From the NCBI GenBank assembly GCA_029204225.1, contig CM055103.1, positions 1,414,365-1,478,364 of the forward strand: a DNA stretch of 64,000 nucleotides, written 5' to 3'. The notes beneath the pieces were generated by a model. That model was given only the letters and a program-made list of their open reading frames with translations. It made no database searches and had not been told where the DNA came from. The position numbers were made by a program, and so were the translations under genes. Every line of letters begins with the position of its first letter. Position 1 is the stretch's first letter. Below, piece after piece: positions 20,988 to 31,612 of the stretch. The DNA is from Diphasiastrum complanatum (taxonomy: Eukaryota > Streptophyta > Lycopodiopsida > Lycopodiales > Lycopodiaceae).

Positions 20988-22512
20988 GAGAAGATACATA
21001 AACTGTACTTGCATTGGATATAGCTAATTGCTCGTTGTTTGCTTACTAGAGGTTATCGAGATCAAAACCTTCAAATTTGGTTTTCTAGAACAAAATCCTC
21101 AAACCGAATATGATCGTTAATAAATCTACGATAACTTAGCTTATCCATGAAGTTGCGCATCTAGATGCATGTCAATAGTCACTTATAGTTTTCCTTGATT
21201 TGGACCTCACATGTCACAACATTCACTAACAATTAAGGATGTAGAACTCTAATCAATAGTCAATTTAGATCATTCTCCTCTAAAATAACAAGATTAGTAG
21301 ACAAAACACAATAATTTATTCTCATGCATGTGATGCTCATCATCTTTCCCATGCATCATTGAGAAAATGGAAAAGAAAAGAAAGACATTAGCGCAATTTA
21401 TAAAGATTAAGGATTCTCCTTTTGAGCACAGGTGTTAAGGATTTTCTTAAAGAATAAAAATAATCTTTGAAACAATGAACTTCAAACTTCAACAATTTAT
21501 CAGAGAGCTTCAAGAGAGCTACAACAATAAGGATGCACATTGCAAATGCAGCAAATGATCTATGTCTTGAAAATTGAGAGCTCCAACTTCGAATAATCAT
21601 TGATGGGGATCCAACCTCCATAATATGTCTCAAATCATAAAAAACATTGAGGAAGCCATGAATTGTTAAAAGTTTTGGATTTCAAACTTTCTGCTTTGCG
21701 ATGATCTAATTGAAACTTTGGCCTTTTTAGGATTATTTTGATTACATGGCCCAAAGTCTAATTTATTTAGAATACATTATTTTACAAGTGCTCATTGGGC
21801 TATGTGCTTATGCTCGTAGGATGCCATGGCCCTCACAACTTATTTTCTTCCGGCTTGTTTTATTTATGTGCATGGAATACCCACAACAGGGCCTCCGACC
21901 TGAAGTAGTGTCGGTCCCTCAGCACGATGGTGTTTCGTACGGGCCTTAGGTTTCACGGTGCGCTTTATTGAGTGGTTGGTAACGTCGTCCATATATTTGA
22001 TGTGCACCAAGCTATGTTGATCTTTGGCTGGAAAAAAGACCTTATGGATACTGTCGAGCCAAAACTGGGCTATCTAGGTTTGAAATTTATGGGGCCATGG
22101 GTGGCCTAACATCGCCACTCTATAATACACTCAGGGCCACTAGAAGTTGGTCTTCCATTTTCATTGACGCCAGGGCCATATTCGGATCCAAAAAGGGGTG
22201 GTAGGAAGTTGTCCCATGGAGTAGTAACCCACAACAAAAATTCCAAGCCCTAGGCGAATTCAGTTGTCGCACAGATTGTTGGATCGAGGCATGTGAGATA
22301 TCTATATGAAAATTGGACTAGAGCCCTTTTGGCATCTACGTTCGTTCCCCACCCATACTTAGAGGAGATCTTTGGCCAGTTGAGCGTGCAAAAGGTGATC
22401 TGGTCCAGAGGGGTTCCACATTTTGCTCATTTGCGTTGTCGTGGAATGGAGATGGAATGTGTGTTTACCTGCAGCTATCGTGGACTGGTACAATGGTTGT
22501 ACCACAACACAT

Positions 22513-22526
22513 TTCACACGTGTGAA
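22513..22526. promoter_or_regulatory. TTCACACGTGTGAA palindrome
   Basis: Perfect 14-bp palindrome with a CACGTG core, identical to that in the LTR at 62962-62975 and within the 16-mer at 264-279. It lies in a segment of copy 1 that is not shared with R1 copy 2, probably an LTR fragment. Confidence 0.6.
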
Positions 22527-22643
22527 TTCGATACACAACTTAAAATAGCATTCTACACACAAGAATTCAAGATATCAACAATACAATTCAAAAATGGATA
22601 TAGAAACTTAAACATATCACTTCCATTAGCATGAATGAGATGA

Positions 22644-22645
<2 letters not shown>

Positions 22646-22698
<53 letters not shown>
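22646..22698. repeat. (GA)n microsatellite
   Basis: About 53 bp of GA repeat, absent from R1 copy 2. Confidence 0.97.
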
Positions 22699-22702
<4 letters not shown>

Positions 22703-22860
22703 TTTGAAGAACGTGCCAAGGGCCACCAAGGCATGGAGGCAGTTTGTCGGCCAACAACTATGTCAATGGTCATTCATGGGAGCTGATGGGGCCATGTCGA
22801 GTGGATGTGATACCAACCACATCGAGCGGATGTGGTTCTTGAAAATTGTATCACCCCAAA

Positions 22861-22965
22861 GGGACCTTAGCTCAATGGTAGAGCATTGGGATATTAACAT
22901 ATTGTTATGAGGTGCTTAGCCCTCCACTGACTCCTTAAGATGTGGGTTCGACGCCGCAGGCTCCA
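22861..22965 (+). ncRNA. tRNA-like sequence with intact A and B boxes
   Basis: 22861 begins GGGACCT-TA-GCTC, and AATGGTA then GAGC close a D-arm of four pairs. An exact B box, GGTTCGACGC (GGTTCGANNC), lies at 22945-22954. The 3' segment AGGCTCC-A at about 22958-22965 can pair with GGGACCT in six of seven positions, including one G-U. The T-stem pairs poorly, and the D-to-T-arm distance is about 60 nt, too long for a normal anticodon arm unless an intron or insertion is present. It could be a tRNA pseudogene, an intron-containing tRNA relic or the head of a SINE. The anticodon cannot be assigned. Confidence 0.4.
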
Positions 22966-23013
22966 ATGCCATAAATTTTACTTCTTGCTCATCATCTTTT
23001 TGTTTCTTTCTTT

Positions 23014-24212
23014 CTATTCTTGCACGAGTTCTTGGAGTGTACTGCATCGGTAATTGTCGAAACTAGCTTGGTGGCCATCCAACATTTGGTGGTATAAATC
23101 CACTTGTTGTCTTAAAAAGTCAGATCTCGTGTTGTTTGAGAGGACAGTTTGTGGGGCTGGCTGGGCTAACCAAACAATTTGTTGTTGTTGTAGGGTGTGG
23201 ATCTTCGCTCCTAGACATTGATTTTCAGTTTCAACCACCAATAACTGGTCCCCTGGAGCGGGGCTATATGTTGTTGTGCTTGCTAGTGAACTTCATGGAC
23301 CTCTGTAGAGACATACATAGCTGATTTGAAGAGGTCCTTGATATATCTTTGAAGGCTTTCTCGTTCTGTTTCAGCTTCAGGACCCGTTTTTTTTTTGTCT
23401 ACTCATGTTGGATTGTAAGTCTTGCTGGAGCTGTGTGAGCTCCGCTCGCAACCTAGTATTGTTGGTTGCCAATTCCACTATGCGGCCGTCCAAAGTTGAT
23501 TTGGCTGCCACCAGATCCTAGAGTAAGATTCCCAAGTTCAGGTAGGCCATCATGATGTATGTTGGCCTGGTCGGTGTGTTGCTAGTTCCTGGGCATTGTT
23601 GCGGTATTGCCCCGGTAGTGCACTATTGTCGTCATCATCTTCTATCAGAATCTCCTGCACAGCTATGTCGTCAGGTGCGGTGGGATTAGCACATTGAGAG
23701 TACACCATGTACTCCATTTGCATGAATGCATCAACATCCAACGGTTTGTCGAACTCATCATTCAGAGTGGATGGATTATGGTGGGAGTGAGTGGAGTGGT
23801 AGAAGTGTGCAGAGATAGTGGAATGGGCTATTCGAATGAAGCAGCAGGTGAAAGAGTGGGAAATTGGAGGGTGGTGTCGAGGATGGAAAGACATAAGGGA
23901 GGTAAGAGGTGGAAGATGTTTAACCAAGAGCGGGTGATGGGTGACAGTTGGAATCTTGGGGGTTAATGATGAGGGGTGGATTGAAAACGGAAGAATTAAG
24001 AGATGTAAGAGGAATGGATGAGGCGATGGTGATGGAGGGTGGAGGTGAAGTGAGAACGGTTGTGGACGGTGGAGGAATGGGAGCGATAGAAGTATAGAGG
24101 GGTTGTAGTAGTGGGTGGAGGAACGGAAGTAGAAGAAGTTACTATAGGACGGGGTGGTGCGGGGTACATTGGCGAGTGGGAGAAGGGCTAGTGGAGGAAA
24201 AAGCAGTGCCAC
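23014..24212 (-). pseudogene. Unrecognised gag-like ORF relic (R1 family)
   Basis: Two minus-strand frames in series. The first (24212-23550, 220 codons) is strongly Pro/Ser/His-rich, then becomes acidic (EILIEDDDDNSALPGQY). The second (23241-23014) is Gln-rich and probably coiled coil (VETENQCLGAKIHTLQQQQ). A similar arrangement of a Pro-rich part followed by a Gln/Glu-rich helical part occurs at 47640-45918. The second half matches R1 copy 2 at 62332-62590. I recognise no enzyme domain. A gag-like structural protein of a large non-autonomous retroelement is plausible but unproven. Frames are broken between the parts. Confidence 0.35.
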
Positions 24213-24319
24213 GCATGCATTTGTTGGCAGGGTAGTTAGTCGGAAGGGTGGGTCTTAGGATGGTGGAGGGAGCAACGGTGGAGAGGACTTCTGAACGGTG
24301 GAAATCTCAAACTTTCTAT

Positions 24320-24727
24320 TCAAGGAGGGTAACGACAACGGTGGAGAGAAGGGTTGTCGTAGCAAATTTCTCTTGTACGTTGGGCTTTATGGCCCTCTTC
24401 AACTTGGACATAATGAAGTCGTGCCAATGTTAGGACACAACGGTGTCGCCAAGGAATTCCTTGTGGGGACTCCACAAGTTGACTGTGGAGGAACGATTGA
24501 ATGCGGTTCTTCCGCAAACTTCCAACATCTAGGAAATTGTTCATGAGATGAGCGGCATCTTGAATAACGAGATCGTTGATGGCAACTATCAAATACCCAT
24601 CATTCATATGTTGAATGGATTTGGAGGAGTCTAGGTATGGGCAAATGAGTTTAGGAGCACAACAGTGTGATGGCTTTGGTCTATCACCAGCAAGAATTCC
24701 TATGGTATCCAAGGAGGCGTTGTTCAC
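24320..24727 (-). CDS. Unrecognised ORF, 135 codons
   Basis: Minus-strand frame with mixed, protein-like composition (PYLDSSKSIQHMNDGYLIVAINDLVIQD). No family recognised. It is cut at its N-terminal side by the LTR beginning at about 24731, so it is probably a fragment of the R1-type element. It may equally be a chance frame. Confidence 0.3.
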   Translation of the reverse strand: MNNASLDTIGILAGDRPKPSHCCAPKLICPYLDSSKSIQHMNDGYLIVAINDLVIQDAAHLMNNFLDVGSLRKNRIQSFLHSQLVESPQGIPWRHRCVLTLARLHYVQVEEGHKAQRTREICYDNPSLHRCRYPP

Positions 24728-24730
24728 ACT

Positions 24731-25133
24731 ATTGGAGTTTAATCTTTCTCCTACTCATCCTAACTGCCCTCCTTCCTTCTATGAAAATCACTCTTTCAAA
24801 GAAGTCTGTAGAAATAAATTGTTTTCCACAACAATCAACATTTTTCCTCACAAACTTCAATTATATGTGAAAAACCCGAAAAACCCGACAAAGTCTTCTA
24901 CTTCACGTGCGAGCCATTCTGAACACAAAAGGACTTTGCAAAAAATGCCACAAAGTGTTCAGTTGGGATTTTGGACCATTTCAGGCACTTCAAAAAATTC
25001 GACATTTTGTCCAAAGAATGCGGAAAATACGACACTCTGTAGATTTGCATAGAATTTCAAGTACAGATTGTCTACGTCTTCACAATCCAATAGTAATTGT
25101 TCTAATTAATCGATTAAATAGTTGCTAACGATC
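24731..25133 (+). repeat. Solo-like copia-3 LTR
   Basis: Matches the LTR at 58977-59340 from its first bases ('ttggagtttaatctttc', 'ctgccctccttccttctatg') to 'ctaattaatc', then extends to about 25133. No primer site or internal region follows, so it is a solo LTR or truncated piece. The canonical TG start reads TA, and no convincing target duplication is visible. Confidence 0.7.
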
Positions 25134-25135
25134 AT

Positions 25136-25982
25136 GTGTTGGATTTCGGACACAAGTATAAGACTAACGCCAATTTGTGCATACGAGAAAGCGCCGAGTA
25201 TTGCCGATCGATGGCCTTTCTGATGCAGCAAGAATGTTTTTGGGATTGCGGCCTGGATCCAATAAGGATCAATCCCAACGTGGCTCTCCAGTTGGAAGAA
25301 GACCATGAGATGATGGTCCAACTTTACTACGGAGCGGCCTTCATGTCATCTCGATATGTCACCGTGATAGAAGACTGGCAGGAAATGGGCTTCATCGAGA
25401 AGATATGTGATTACCTGGGGCCATTATCCTATGGAAGTAAATTATGCTTCCAAGTCTTCAAGGCCCTAGGAAGAAAAATGAGTTCGATAAAGCGGGTTGC
25501 ACGACAACAAGGCGAGCATGACTCGCAAGAGGTCCTCAAGAGGGCTAGGATGTAGCAGCCATTGAGGGATCTCCATTTTTGCAAAACAGTTTTACAAATA
25601 ATAAGTACTTGGTTTTATGGAAGAGAACGAAGATCCACGCTTTTCCAAGTGCCAAGCGAAATGACATCATCTAACATATTTGCATTGGGTCCTGCAACAG
25701 ATTATGGGTGGATAATGTTAGCAGATTTCAGAGAATTCCTAGATGCCGAGCCAAGCTGAAAACATAGAGCATCTCTCACCCAAGACCGAGGAGGTTTCAG
25801 AAGAAGAAGAGCAGGAGAAACTGAGAGTCGAGCATGAGAGCCGAGGATTACTAGCCAGGATTGCAGATTATTTATGTGTGAGCCTACATGGTGAATCCCT
25901 AAGAAGGAATGACCATGTAGGAGCTAGTAATATTCCTAGGCAATGTAAAAAATGTAGACCCCTCTTAAATAAATTAGAGTGA
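25136..25982 (+). pseudogene. Unrecognised ORFs beside an LTR
   Basis: Three plus-strand frames follow each other: 25136-25555 (139 codons, with segments ESAEYCRSMAFLMQQECFWD and SSRYVTVIEDWQEMGF), 25562-25759, and 25743-25982 (acidic then basic: EEVSEEEEQEKLRVEHESRG). GC content and composition look more protein-like than the surroundings. No domain is recognised. A putative LTR promoter region follows at once, so this may be the last ORF of a long retroelement just upstream of its 3' LTR. Confidence 0.35.
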
Positions 25983-26560
25983 GCCACCTTTTTATGGTGA
26001 CCTCTAGTGGACATGCTATTTGCACTTGTAATTTCTAAATTAGTGGAATTTCCACTTAGGCTCCACATGGGCAGCCCTCTTGCTTATTTAAGGGCCCCCC
26101 TCTCTTGTGAGAGAGCTTTTATTGTATTGTCAATTCTCTTGTATGAATGAAGAAGATCCTCCATGAGCTATTGGCAATTGAGAAGCTCCTTGTTCATGGC
26201 GGTGTTGAGTGAAATTCCTATGAACATGCTTTGATTTCTTGTTGTGGTTGTGGAGTAAATTAGATGTGGATTAATTTTTTTGTTTCTTGTTTATGTAATT
26301 TTCAGCATCCAGGTAAACTAAATAGGCTGAAATTGTGGCTCAAATCTTGCATATTCACTAACAATCATGTCCTTGATTGTTCTTGAGTATTTCAAGAATC
26401 AAGAGATGGGTATTTCTTGATTTTTGGGATGCTAGTATGATGTTAGGAAGTTAGTTTTCTTGATTCTTGTTTTTGTTGTGTAGTTTAATCATGATGTTAT
26501 ATTGTTCTCGAGATTCTTAGAGTAGTTAGTAGTCAAATTCTCATATTGCTCTCTGGTTCA
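25983..26560 (+). promoter_or_regulatory. Putative LTR promoter region
   Basis: Contains a TATA-like TTATTTAAGG near 26087-26096 followed by a C-rich and then CTCTCTTGTGAGAGAGC segment (an imperfect palindrome), in the arrangement typical of a plant LTR core promoter. LTR ends were not fixed. No gene is seen to 26560. Confidence 0.4.
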
Positions 26561-26752
26561 GAACACTAATCTGTATTAAGGATTGGTTACATGGATTGTA
26601 AATGCATGTAGCTAGAGTGAATGAAACTGTTTCATCCCACTGACAGGCTGGGATTACAAGTGGTGAATTGATAAATGATCTGCCTAGACACATTTTTGAA
26701 CAAGAGGACCTAACTAAAAAGAACTGGGTTCTAGAAACAACCAGAAACACCC
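26561..26752. other. Unassigned short stretch
   Basis: Nothing recognised. The minus-strand frame 26541-26750 has no known motif. Confidence 0.4.
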
Positions 26753-26850
26753 GGTTTCCAAAGCGGAAACCACCTAAGAAGAAGACGTAAGAAAAGAAAC
26801 CAAAAGAGATATAGATCCGTGTTCACAGATTTTGGTTGGAATCTGTGAAC
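26753..26850. other. Two perfect hairpins
   Basis: GGTTTCC (26753-26759) pairs with GGAAACC (26765-26771) around a 5-nt loop. GTTCACAGATT (26821-26831) pairs with AATCTGTGAAC (26840-26850) around an 8-nt loop. The second ends exactly where copia-2 homology begins. Confidence 0.8.
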
Positions 26851-27480
26851 ATTCTTTCTTTTAAAGCTATGGTGTTTGAACACTTCCTAGTTTTCAAAGC
26901 TTATGTTGAGAAACAATTTTCTTTTAAAGTTAAAGCTTTGATGGAAGAGGTGAATACATCTCCAATAAGTTTCATGATTATTGTGAGTTCGAAGGGATCA
27001 AGAGGGAATTTTCTTGTGCACAAAATGGGATTGCCGAAAGAAAAAATTGATTTTTATGTGAATGTGCTAAAGCAATTCGAATTGATGCCTCTTTGCCTAT
27101 TGAATTTTGGGGAGTGCAATAGACTACCTCACAATACTCTTGCAAGAAGATCACCATATGAAATCTTATTCAAGAAGAAACCCAAGGTTGATCATCTTAG
27201 AGTCTTTGCATGTGCTTGCTTTGTTCATGTACCCTTGGAAACAAGGAGAAAAGATGATCCAAATTCAATCAAAGGGATCATGGTTGGATATTCATCCAAC
27301 AAGAAGGCATATAGAATTTATGTTCCCTCTACCTCAATTACAATTGAGAGTAGAGATGTTATATTTCATAAAAGCCAAAAATATATCTTTGATGAGGCCG
27401 AGATCAAAGAGTCTCAAAAAGATTCTCCTTTTATCTCTCTTGAAGATTATCATGAAGGGATGGTGTCAAGAATTGAGGAG
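26851..27480 (+). pseudogene. Copia-2 integrase C-terminal fragment
   Basis: Begins in the integrase core after the second Asp region (AMVFEHFLVFKAYVEKQFSFKVKAL). The reading is disturbed by small indels around 26940-27110, where the EY and NGVAERKN motifs should be. It then continues with NRLPHNTLARRSPYEILFKKKPKVDHLRVFACACFVHV and VGYSSNKKAYRIYVPSTS, up to EDYHEGMVSRIEE. Homology to the copia-2 copies ends exactly at 27480, where TGTTGGAG begins. No RT, RNase H or LTR of its own is present. Confidence 0.8.
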
Positions 27481-28300
27481 TGTTGGAGAGAGGGAGATGA
27501 ATGAGTTGAGAAAAGGTGTCGTATGTTAGAAACAAAAATAAGCTCAAAGAGGTAAGACGAACACGAACGAGAAACGAACTCGAACATATTATGTTCGTGT
27601 GCAGCTGAACAAGCTATATGACTCTCTCCAAAAGCATGACTACGCCTATCAGAACGAATAAAACAGTAGTGATGGTAATCACAGTCGTTCTTGATTACGT
27701 AGCCAAACTTTAATAAATGAGTGAAGCTCCAGAAGAATGGTTTGTCATGAATAGTAAGACAAACTATTCGTCACGAATGATTCGTGAAGAGCTAGACAGT
27801 GCTCGACTGATAATTAGTCGCGAATGATTCGCGAAAGACAAGACTAAATTTTAGTCGTCTATTATCAGAAAGAACAACTAGAAAGATTAGATAGAATGAA
27901 TGATAAGCATAGCAATATTGGCATAGATCTGAATGCAGAACAAAGAATTGTATCAGATTAAGTATGTCATCTATACATGTCAATAATGTGATAGAGCACA
28001 AGACAATAGCGGATGAAACCGCATGCCCAACGAAGCTTATGCAATCTGTAAAGGAATGAAACCTTATTGCTGACAATCAAGAATCAATGCGCAAGGCATC
28101 TACTTCATCTCATTCATCAACTCATCAACTCATTCACTCATTAACTTGAATACACAAATGGTATTAGGGTATACATTATATTATAGGTGTGCAGATGTGG
28201 AAAGTACAGAGTGGATGTGTTGTCTGTAAGAGATCATGGGTGGCTGCAGTCGTTGTCCAATCTATTAGCGCAGCTACATGGGGTGAGCGTGAAAAGGGTG
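27481..28300 (-). repeat. Putative 3' LTR of copia-3 element
   Basis: The left edge TGTTGGAGAGAGGG lies exactly where copia-2 integrase homology stops. The right edge is uncertain, somewhere before the RNase H stop at 28306. It contains two 17-bp palindromes (27771-27787 and 27818-27834). Several other 'cgaac' and 'gaacgag' motifs are clustered around 27550-27600. No matching second LTR exists in the window. Confidence 0.5.
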
Positions 28301-28305
28301 CGACG

Positions 28306-30033
28306 TCAGTCAATGCTGAAGTGATCGTTGGTGATGACAATGCTCACCTCTCTGTCGAGAACCTTGCCCCTGATGTAGTGATATATGATCTCAATGTGCC
28401 TACTCCTAGAATGAAATCTAGGGTTGGACGATAAGCCAATAGCACTTTGGTTATCACAAAACAAAATTGTGGGGCTGTACTGATACAGATTGATGTTTGA
28501 CAGCAAATATCTCAACCAAAACGCTTTCTTAATAGATTGAAAAGCAACAATATACTCTGCTTCAGTAGAAGAAAGTGAGATAGAGGTTTTCTTATGACTA
28601 TTCCACGAAATAGGATCACCGTTGAAGAAGAATGTAAATCCAGATGTGGACTTACAATTGTCTGCATCTCCTCCCCAGCTTGCATCATAATAACCACTGA
28701 GCTGATGAAGATTGTCATTGCTGACATCTCCATAGCAGATGCACTGGTCCATGGTAGTTTGAATATATCTTATGACTCGAATAAGAGCATTCCAATGGGT
28801 AATGCCAGGATTAGCCATGTATTGGCTGAGTGAGCTAATAGCAAAAGAGATCTGATCTTGTACAGACCATTGCGTACATGAGAGATCCTAGTATCGATCA
28901 ATACAGATACTCTCTCATTTGCTCCTCTTCCTACTTGGTCTGGGGACATTAGTCCTTTGACAAATGCAGGCCTGGATCCATGGGTGAGTGAGCTAATTTA
29001 CAATTCGTCAACATTATGAAAATACCTTTGTTGAGTGATGTAAATAAGTCAATTTGCTCTATCTTTGTGGATTTAAATTCCCGGATAGAAGTGAGCTTCA
29101 CCCACATCAATCATGTCGAATTCTGAGAACAGCATCTGTTTCGAATCCTTAACCATATTGGTATCGTTGCTGAAGAGCAACATATCATCCATGTACAAGG
29201 TGATGATAATGAAGGATTGTCGCACTGACTTCAAATAATTATTGCAATCAGCAGTACTTGGTTTGAATCCTTGTTCAATGAGGAATGTCTTGATCCTTTG
29301 AAACCAAGCCCTGGCAGACTATTTCAAACTGTACAGTGCTTTGTGGAGTTTATAGACACGATTCTTCATGCCTTCCAGAACGTATCCTTCGGGATGAATC
29401 ATGTAGATATCTTCTTGTATAACTCCATTTAGATACGCTGTTTGTACATCAAGTTGATGTACTTCGAGGTCGGCAGTTGCAGCATAAGACAAGAGCATTC
29501 AGATCGACGAATGTTTGACGACTGGACTAAAAGTCTAACTGTAGTCGACATTTGAGATCTGGTGAATCCTCGTGCTACCAGTCTAGCCTTCCTTCGATCA
29601 ATTGTTCCGTTGGCATTATATTTGATCTTAAAGATCCATTTGCAATCAATGATATTACAACCAATAAGAGCTTTGACTAATGACCATGTCTGATTTTTTA
29701 TCAGAGAGAAATACTCTCTGTCCATGGCTTCTCTCTAGAGATCAAAGTTTGGTTAGCTAAGTGCCTTTTCGATTGTCGTTGGTTTCTGCATTAAGAGACA
29801 GGCAGACTCAAGAGTATACCTTGTGGGCTGTATGCGCACTCGGCTTGATCGTTTGGGAGGATTCGACTGATGAACCGCTCATGGTCCTTGTTGTTGGGTA
29901 GCAACAACATCTTTGTCTGATTCGTTGTCAGGTCGACAATACATATGCCAGAACCAGAAGATCGGACTATCGTGTCAATGGCAGGCGATGAAGGTCTTTC
30001 TTGAGCAATATCCTTGTCTTTCAGGTCCATGAA
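28306..30033 (-). pseudogene. Copia-3 RT and RNase H, broken
   Basis: Downstream half of the element whose integrase lies at 30855-30034. RT starts near 29725 (MDREYFSLIKNQTWSLV, then CKWIFKIKYN, KARLVARGFT). A frameshift follows near 29550, then the palm with LYMDDMLLFSND (YMDD) around 29190 with stops. RNase H is open from 28818 to 28306: YYDASWGGDADNCKSTSG, SWNSHKKTSISLSSTEAEY, FCDNQSAIGLSSNP, HSRSRHIEI. The linker after integrase (30030-29791) is also an open frame. The final residues after VLDREVSIV depart from the usual ADIFTKAL ending. Confidence 0.85.
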
Positions 30034-30855
30034 CTAATCCTCGATAAAGACTGTATCCCGGCTATACAAGATTTGCTGGGTATCAGGACCGTACAGCTTG
30101 TAAGTGCTATCAGACGAAGTATATCCGATTAGGATGGTCTGGAGACCTTGGAAGTCCAATTTCTTCCTTGTGTCCTTTGGGATCTGTGCGTAGACAATGC
30201 ACCCAAACAATCTTAGGTTCTTCAAAAAAGGCTTAGAGCCTGTCCACACCTCGTGGGACGTCTTTTCTGAGAGGGCCTTGGTCGAACATCTGTTCTGGAC
30301 GTAAGCTGTAGTGGAGACAGCTTCAGCCCAGAATCTCTTGGGCAACGATGCATGCGATAGCATACATTTAGCAGATTCGACCAGAGTACGGTTCTTCCTT
30401 TCAGCTAAGCCATTAAATTGAGGATTGTAAGGAGTGATGAATTGCTGCTCAATGCCTTGGATTTGGCAGTACTCCTTAAACTCGCCAGAGATATATTCTC
30501 CACCATTGTCTGACCTTAGGGCCGTGATCGTCCTTTCAGTCTCCTTTTTTGCATGCTCCTTGAAGATTCTGAAGCAATTGAAGGTTTCTGATTTCTTCTT
30601 TATGAAGTACACCACAATCCTTCTAGAGAATTCGTCAATAAAGGTTATAAAATACTTGGCATCCTTCAGTGAAGGATTTTTCATTGGGCCACAAATATCT
30701 GAATGTACAACATCTAGCAATCCTCTAGCAACATGCTGATGGCTTGACTTACATGGTTTTCTAGTCTGTTTACCAACTAGACAATTTTGACAGACAGGTA
30801 ACTCGACCTTTTCGTGAGGATAGTCTAGATCAAGAACAATAGATTGTCTAGACAT
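30034..30855 (-). CDS. Copia-3 integrase region, 273 codons
   Basis: Uninterrupted frame. It has the zinc-binding CQNCLVGKQTRKP, then the catalytic triad in VVHSDICGP, LRSDNGGEYIS and NGLAERKNRTL, followed by the C-terminal segments HEVWTGSKPFLKNLRLFGC and KKLDFQGLQTILIGY. The integrase would join cDNA ends to host DNA. The first His pair of the HHCC domain (WHYRLGH) is in the preceding frame (31612-30848), so one frameshift near 30850 separates the two halves. It is the best preserved core of the copia-3 group here. As part of a polyprotein it has no start of its own. Confidence 0.85.
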   Translation of the reverse strand: MSRQSIVLDLDYPHEKVELPVCQNCLVGKQTRKPCKSSHQHVARGLLDVVHSDICGPMKNPSLKDAKYFITFIDEFSRRIVVYFIKKKSETFNCFRIFKEHAKKETERTITALRSDNGGEYISGEFKEYCQIQGIEQQFITPYNPQFNGLAERKNRTLVESAKCMLSHASLPKRFWAEAVSTTAYVQNRCSTKALSEKTSHEVWTGSKPFLKNLRLFGCIVYAQIPKDTRKKLDFQGLQTILIGYTSSDSTYKLYGPDTQQILYSRDTVFIED

Positions 30856-31612
30856 TCGTTGTACAACAGCATGATTTTAAATGACCAAGTCTATAATGCC
30901 AAAGTAAACCTTTATTTGAATTAATTGAAGTATTGAGAGCCTGACTAGAGGCAGAAAAGCAATGACTCAACTTATACAGGTATCCATGCCTCTTTCCGAG
31001 TGCTAGGATCTTGCCTGTCCTATCAACTACTTTACACTGATCACATTCGAACTCTACTCTATGTCCTAGATCTGTGATTCTGCTTACAGAGAGCAGATTC
31101 ATAGATAACTTTGGTACATACAAGACTTTAGAGAGTAGCTTAGACTGATCACTTGCAAAGCATAATCTTACAGTGCCTTCACCTTTAATAGCTTGTGTGC
31201 TATTGTCGCCAAGGTGAACGAATTTCTGAGTACTGTAAGATGTATAGGACTCAAAACAACCAATGAGGTTAGTCATGTGCTGAGTGGCTCCGGAATCCAA
31301 GAACCAAGAACTGTCGCCAGATGATCCTTGATGATTGGTCATGAAGGCATCATGATCCGCTTCTTGAATAGGCTGTAGAGCTTCTACAGCTGTATTTGCC
31401 ACTTGATTCGACTGCCCTTTGTTGTTGTTCTTCGCTTGAAGTATTCGACAGTCTTGTATTTCGTGGTTGTTTCGTTTGCAGTATCTGCAGAACAACTTCT
31501 TCTTTGTCTGCGGATTCGACTGTTCCTTGTGCTGAGCTGGTTTTCGGTCTGGCTTTGATTGCTTTGGGTCTTTCTCCTTCTTCTGTTTTATCGTGCTCTT
31601 GTTGGTGTACAA
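30848..31612 (-). CDS. Copia-3 gag C-terminus, protease and pre-integrase
   Basis: Open frame of 254 codons. A Lys/Gln-rich linker is followed by the intact CCHC knuckle CRYCKRNNHEIQDC (31489-31448), the protease active site WFLDSGATQHM, the segment KVLYVPKLSMNLLSVSRI, and the HHCC start WHYRLGHLKS. Of the four copia-3 knuckles in the window this is the only one with all four ligands. The frame ends by frameshift just before the integrase frame. The upstream part of gag at 31613-32091 is readable with several stops (TLYEV, LRQMTAVGSVIDDQD). Confidence 0.85.
   Translation of the reverse strand: MYTNKSTIKQKKEKDPKQSKPDRKPAQHKEQSNPQTKKKLFCRYCKRNNHEIQDCRILQAKNNNKGQSNQVANTAVEALQPIQEADHDAFMTNHQGSSGDSSWFLDSGATQHMTNLIGCFESYTSYSTQKFVHLGDNSTQAIKGEGTVRLCFASDQSKLLSKVLYVPKLSMNLLSVSRITDLGHRVEFECDQCKVVDRTGKILALGKRHGYLYKLSHCFSASSQALNTSINSNKGLLWHYRLGHLKSCCCTTNV

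Larger units (their letters stand above)
20616..23240. repeat. R1 repeat block, copy 1
   Basis: Paralogous over most of its length to 59818-62590 in the same orientation, with several indels: about 95 bp present here and absent there near 20660-20755, and about 405 bp absent here near 21450. Segments 22490-23020 and 61925-62330 do not match each other. A shorter copy of its start lies at 50990-51262. No functional gene is recognised. Minus-strand coding-like sequence continues beyond 23014. Confidence 0.75.

Noticed and set aside
20826-21014. Frame with Ser-Leu and Thr-His repeats
   Set aside because: Translation of the GT/GA microsatellite; no protein expected. The same applies to 22588-22773.
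24248-24546. Plus-strand ORFs rich in Gly, Val and Arg
   Set aside because: Antisense of the minus-strand frames at 24727-24320 and of Pro-rich R1 sequence; no motif.
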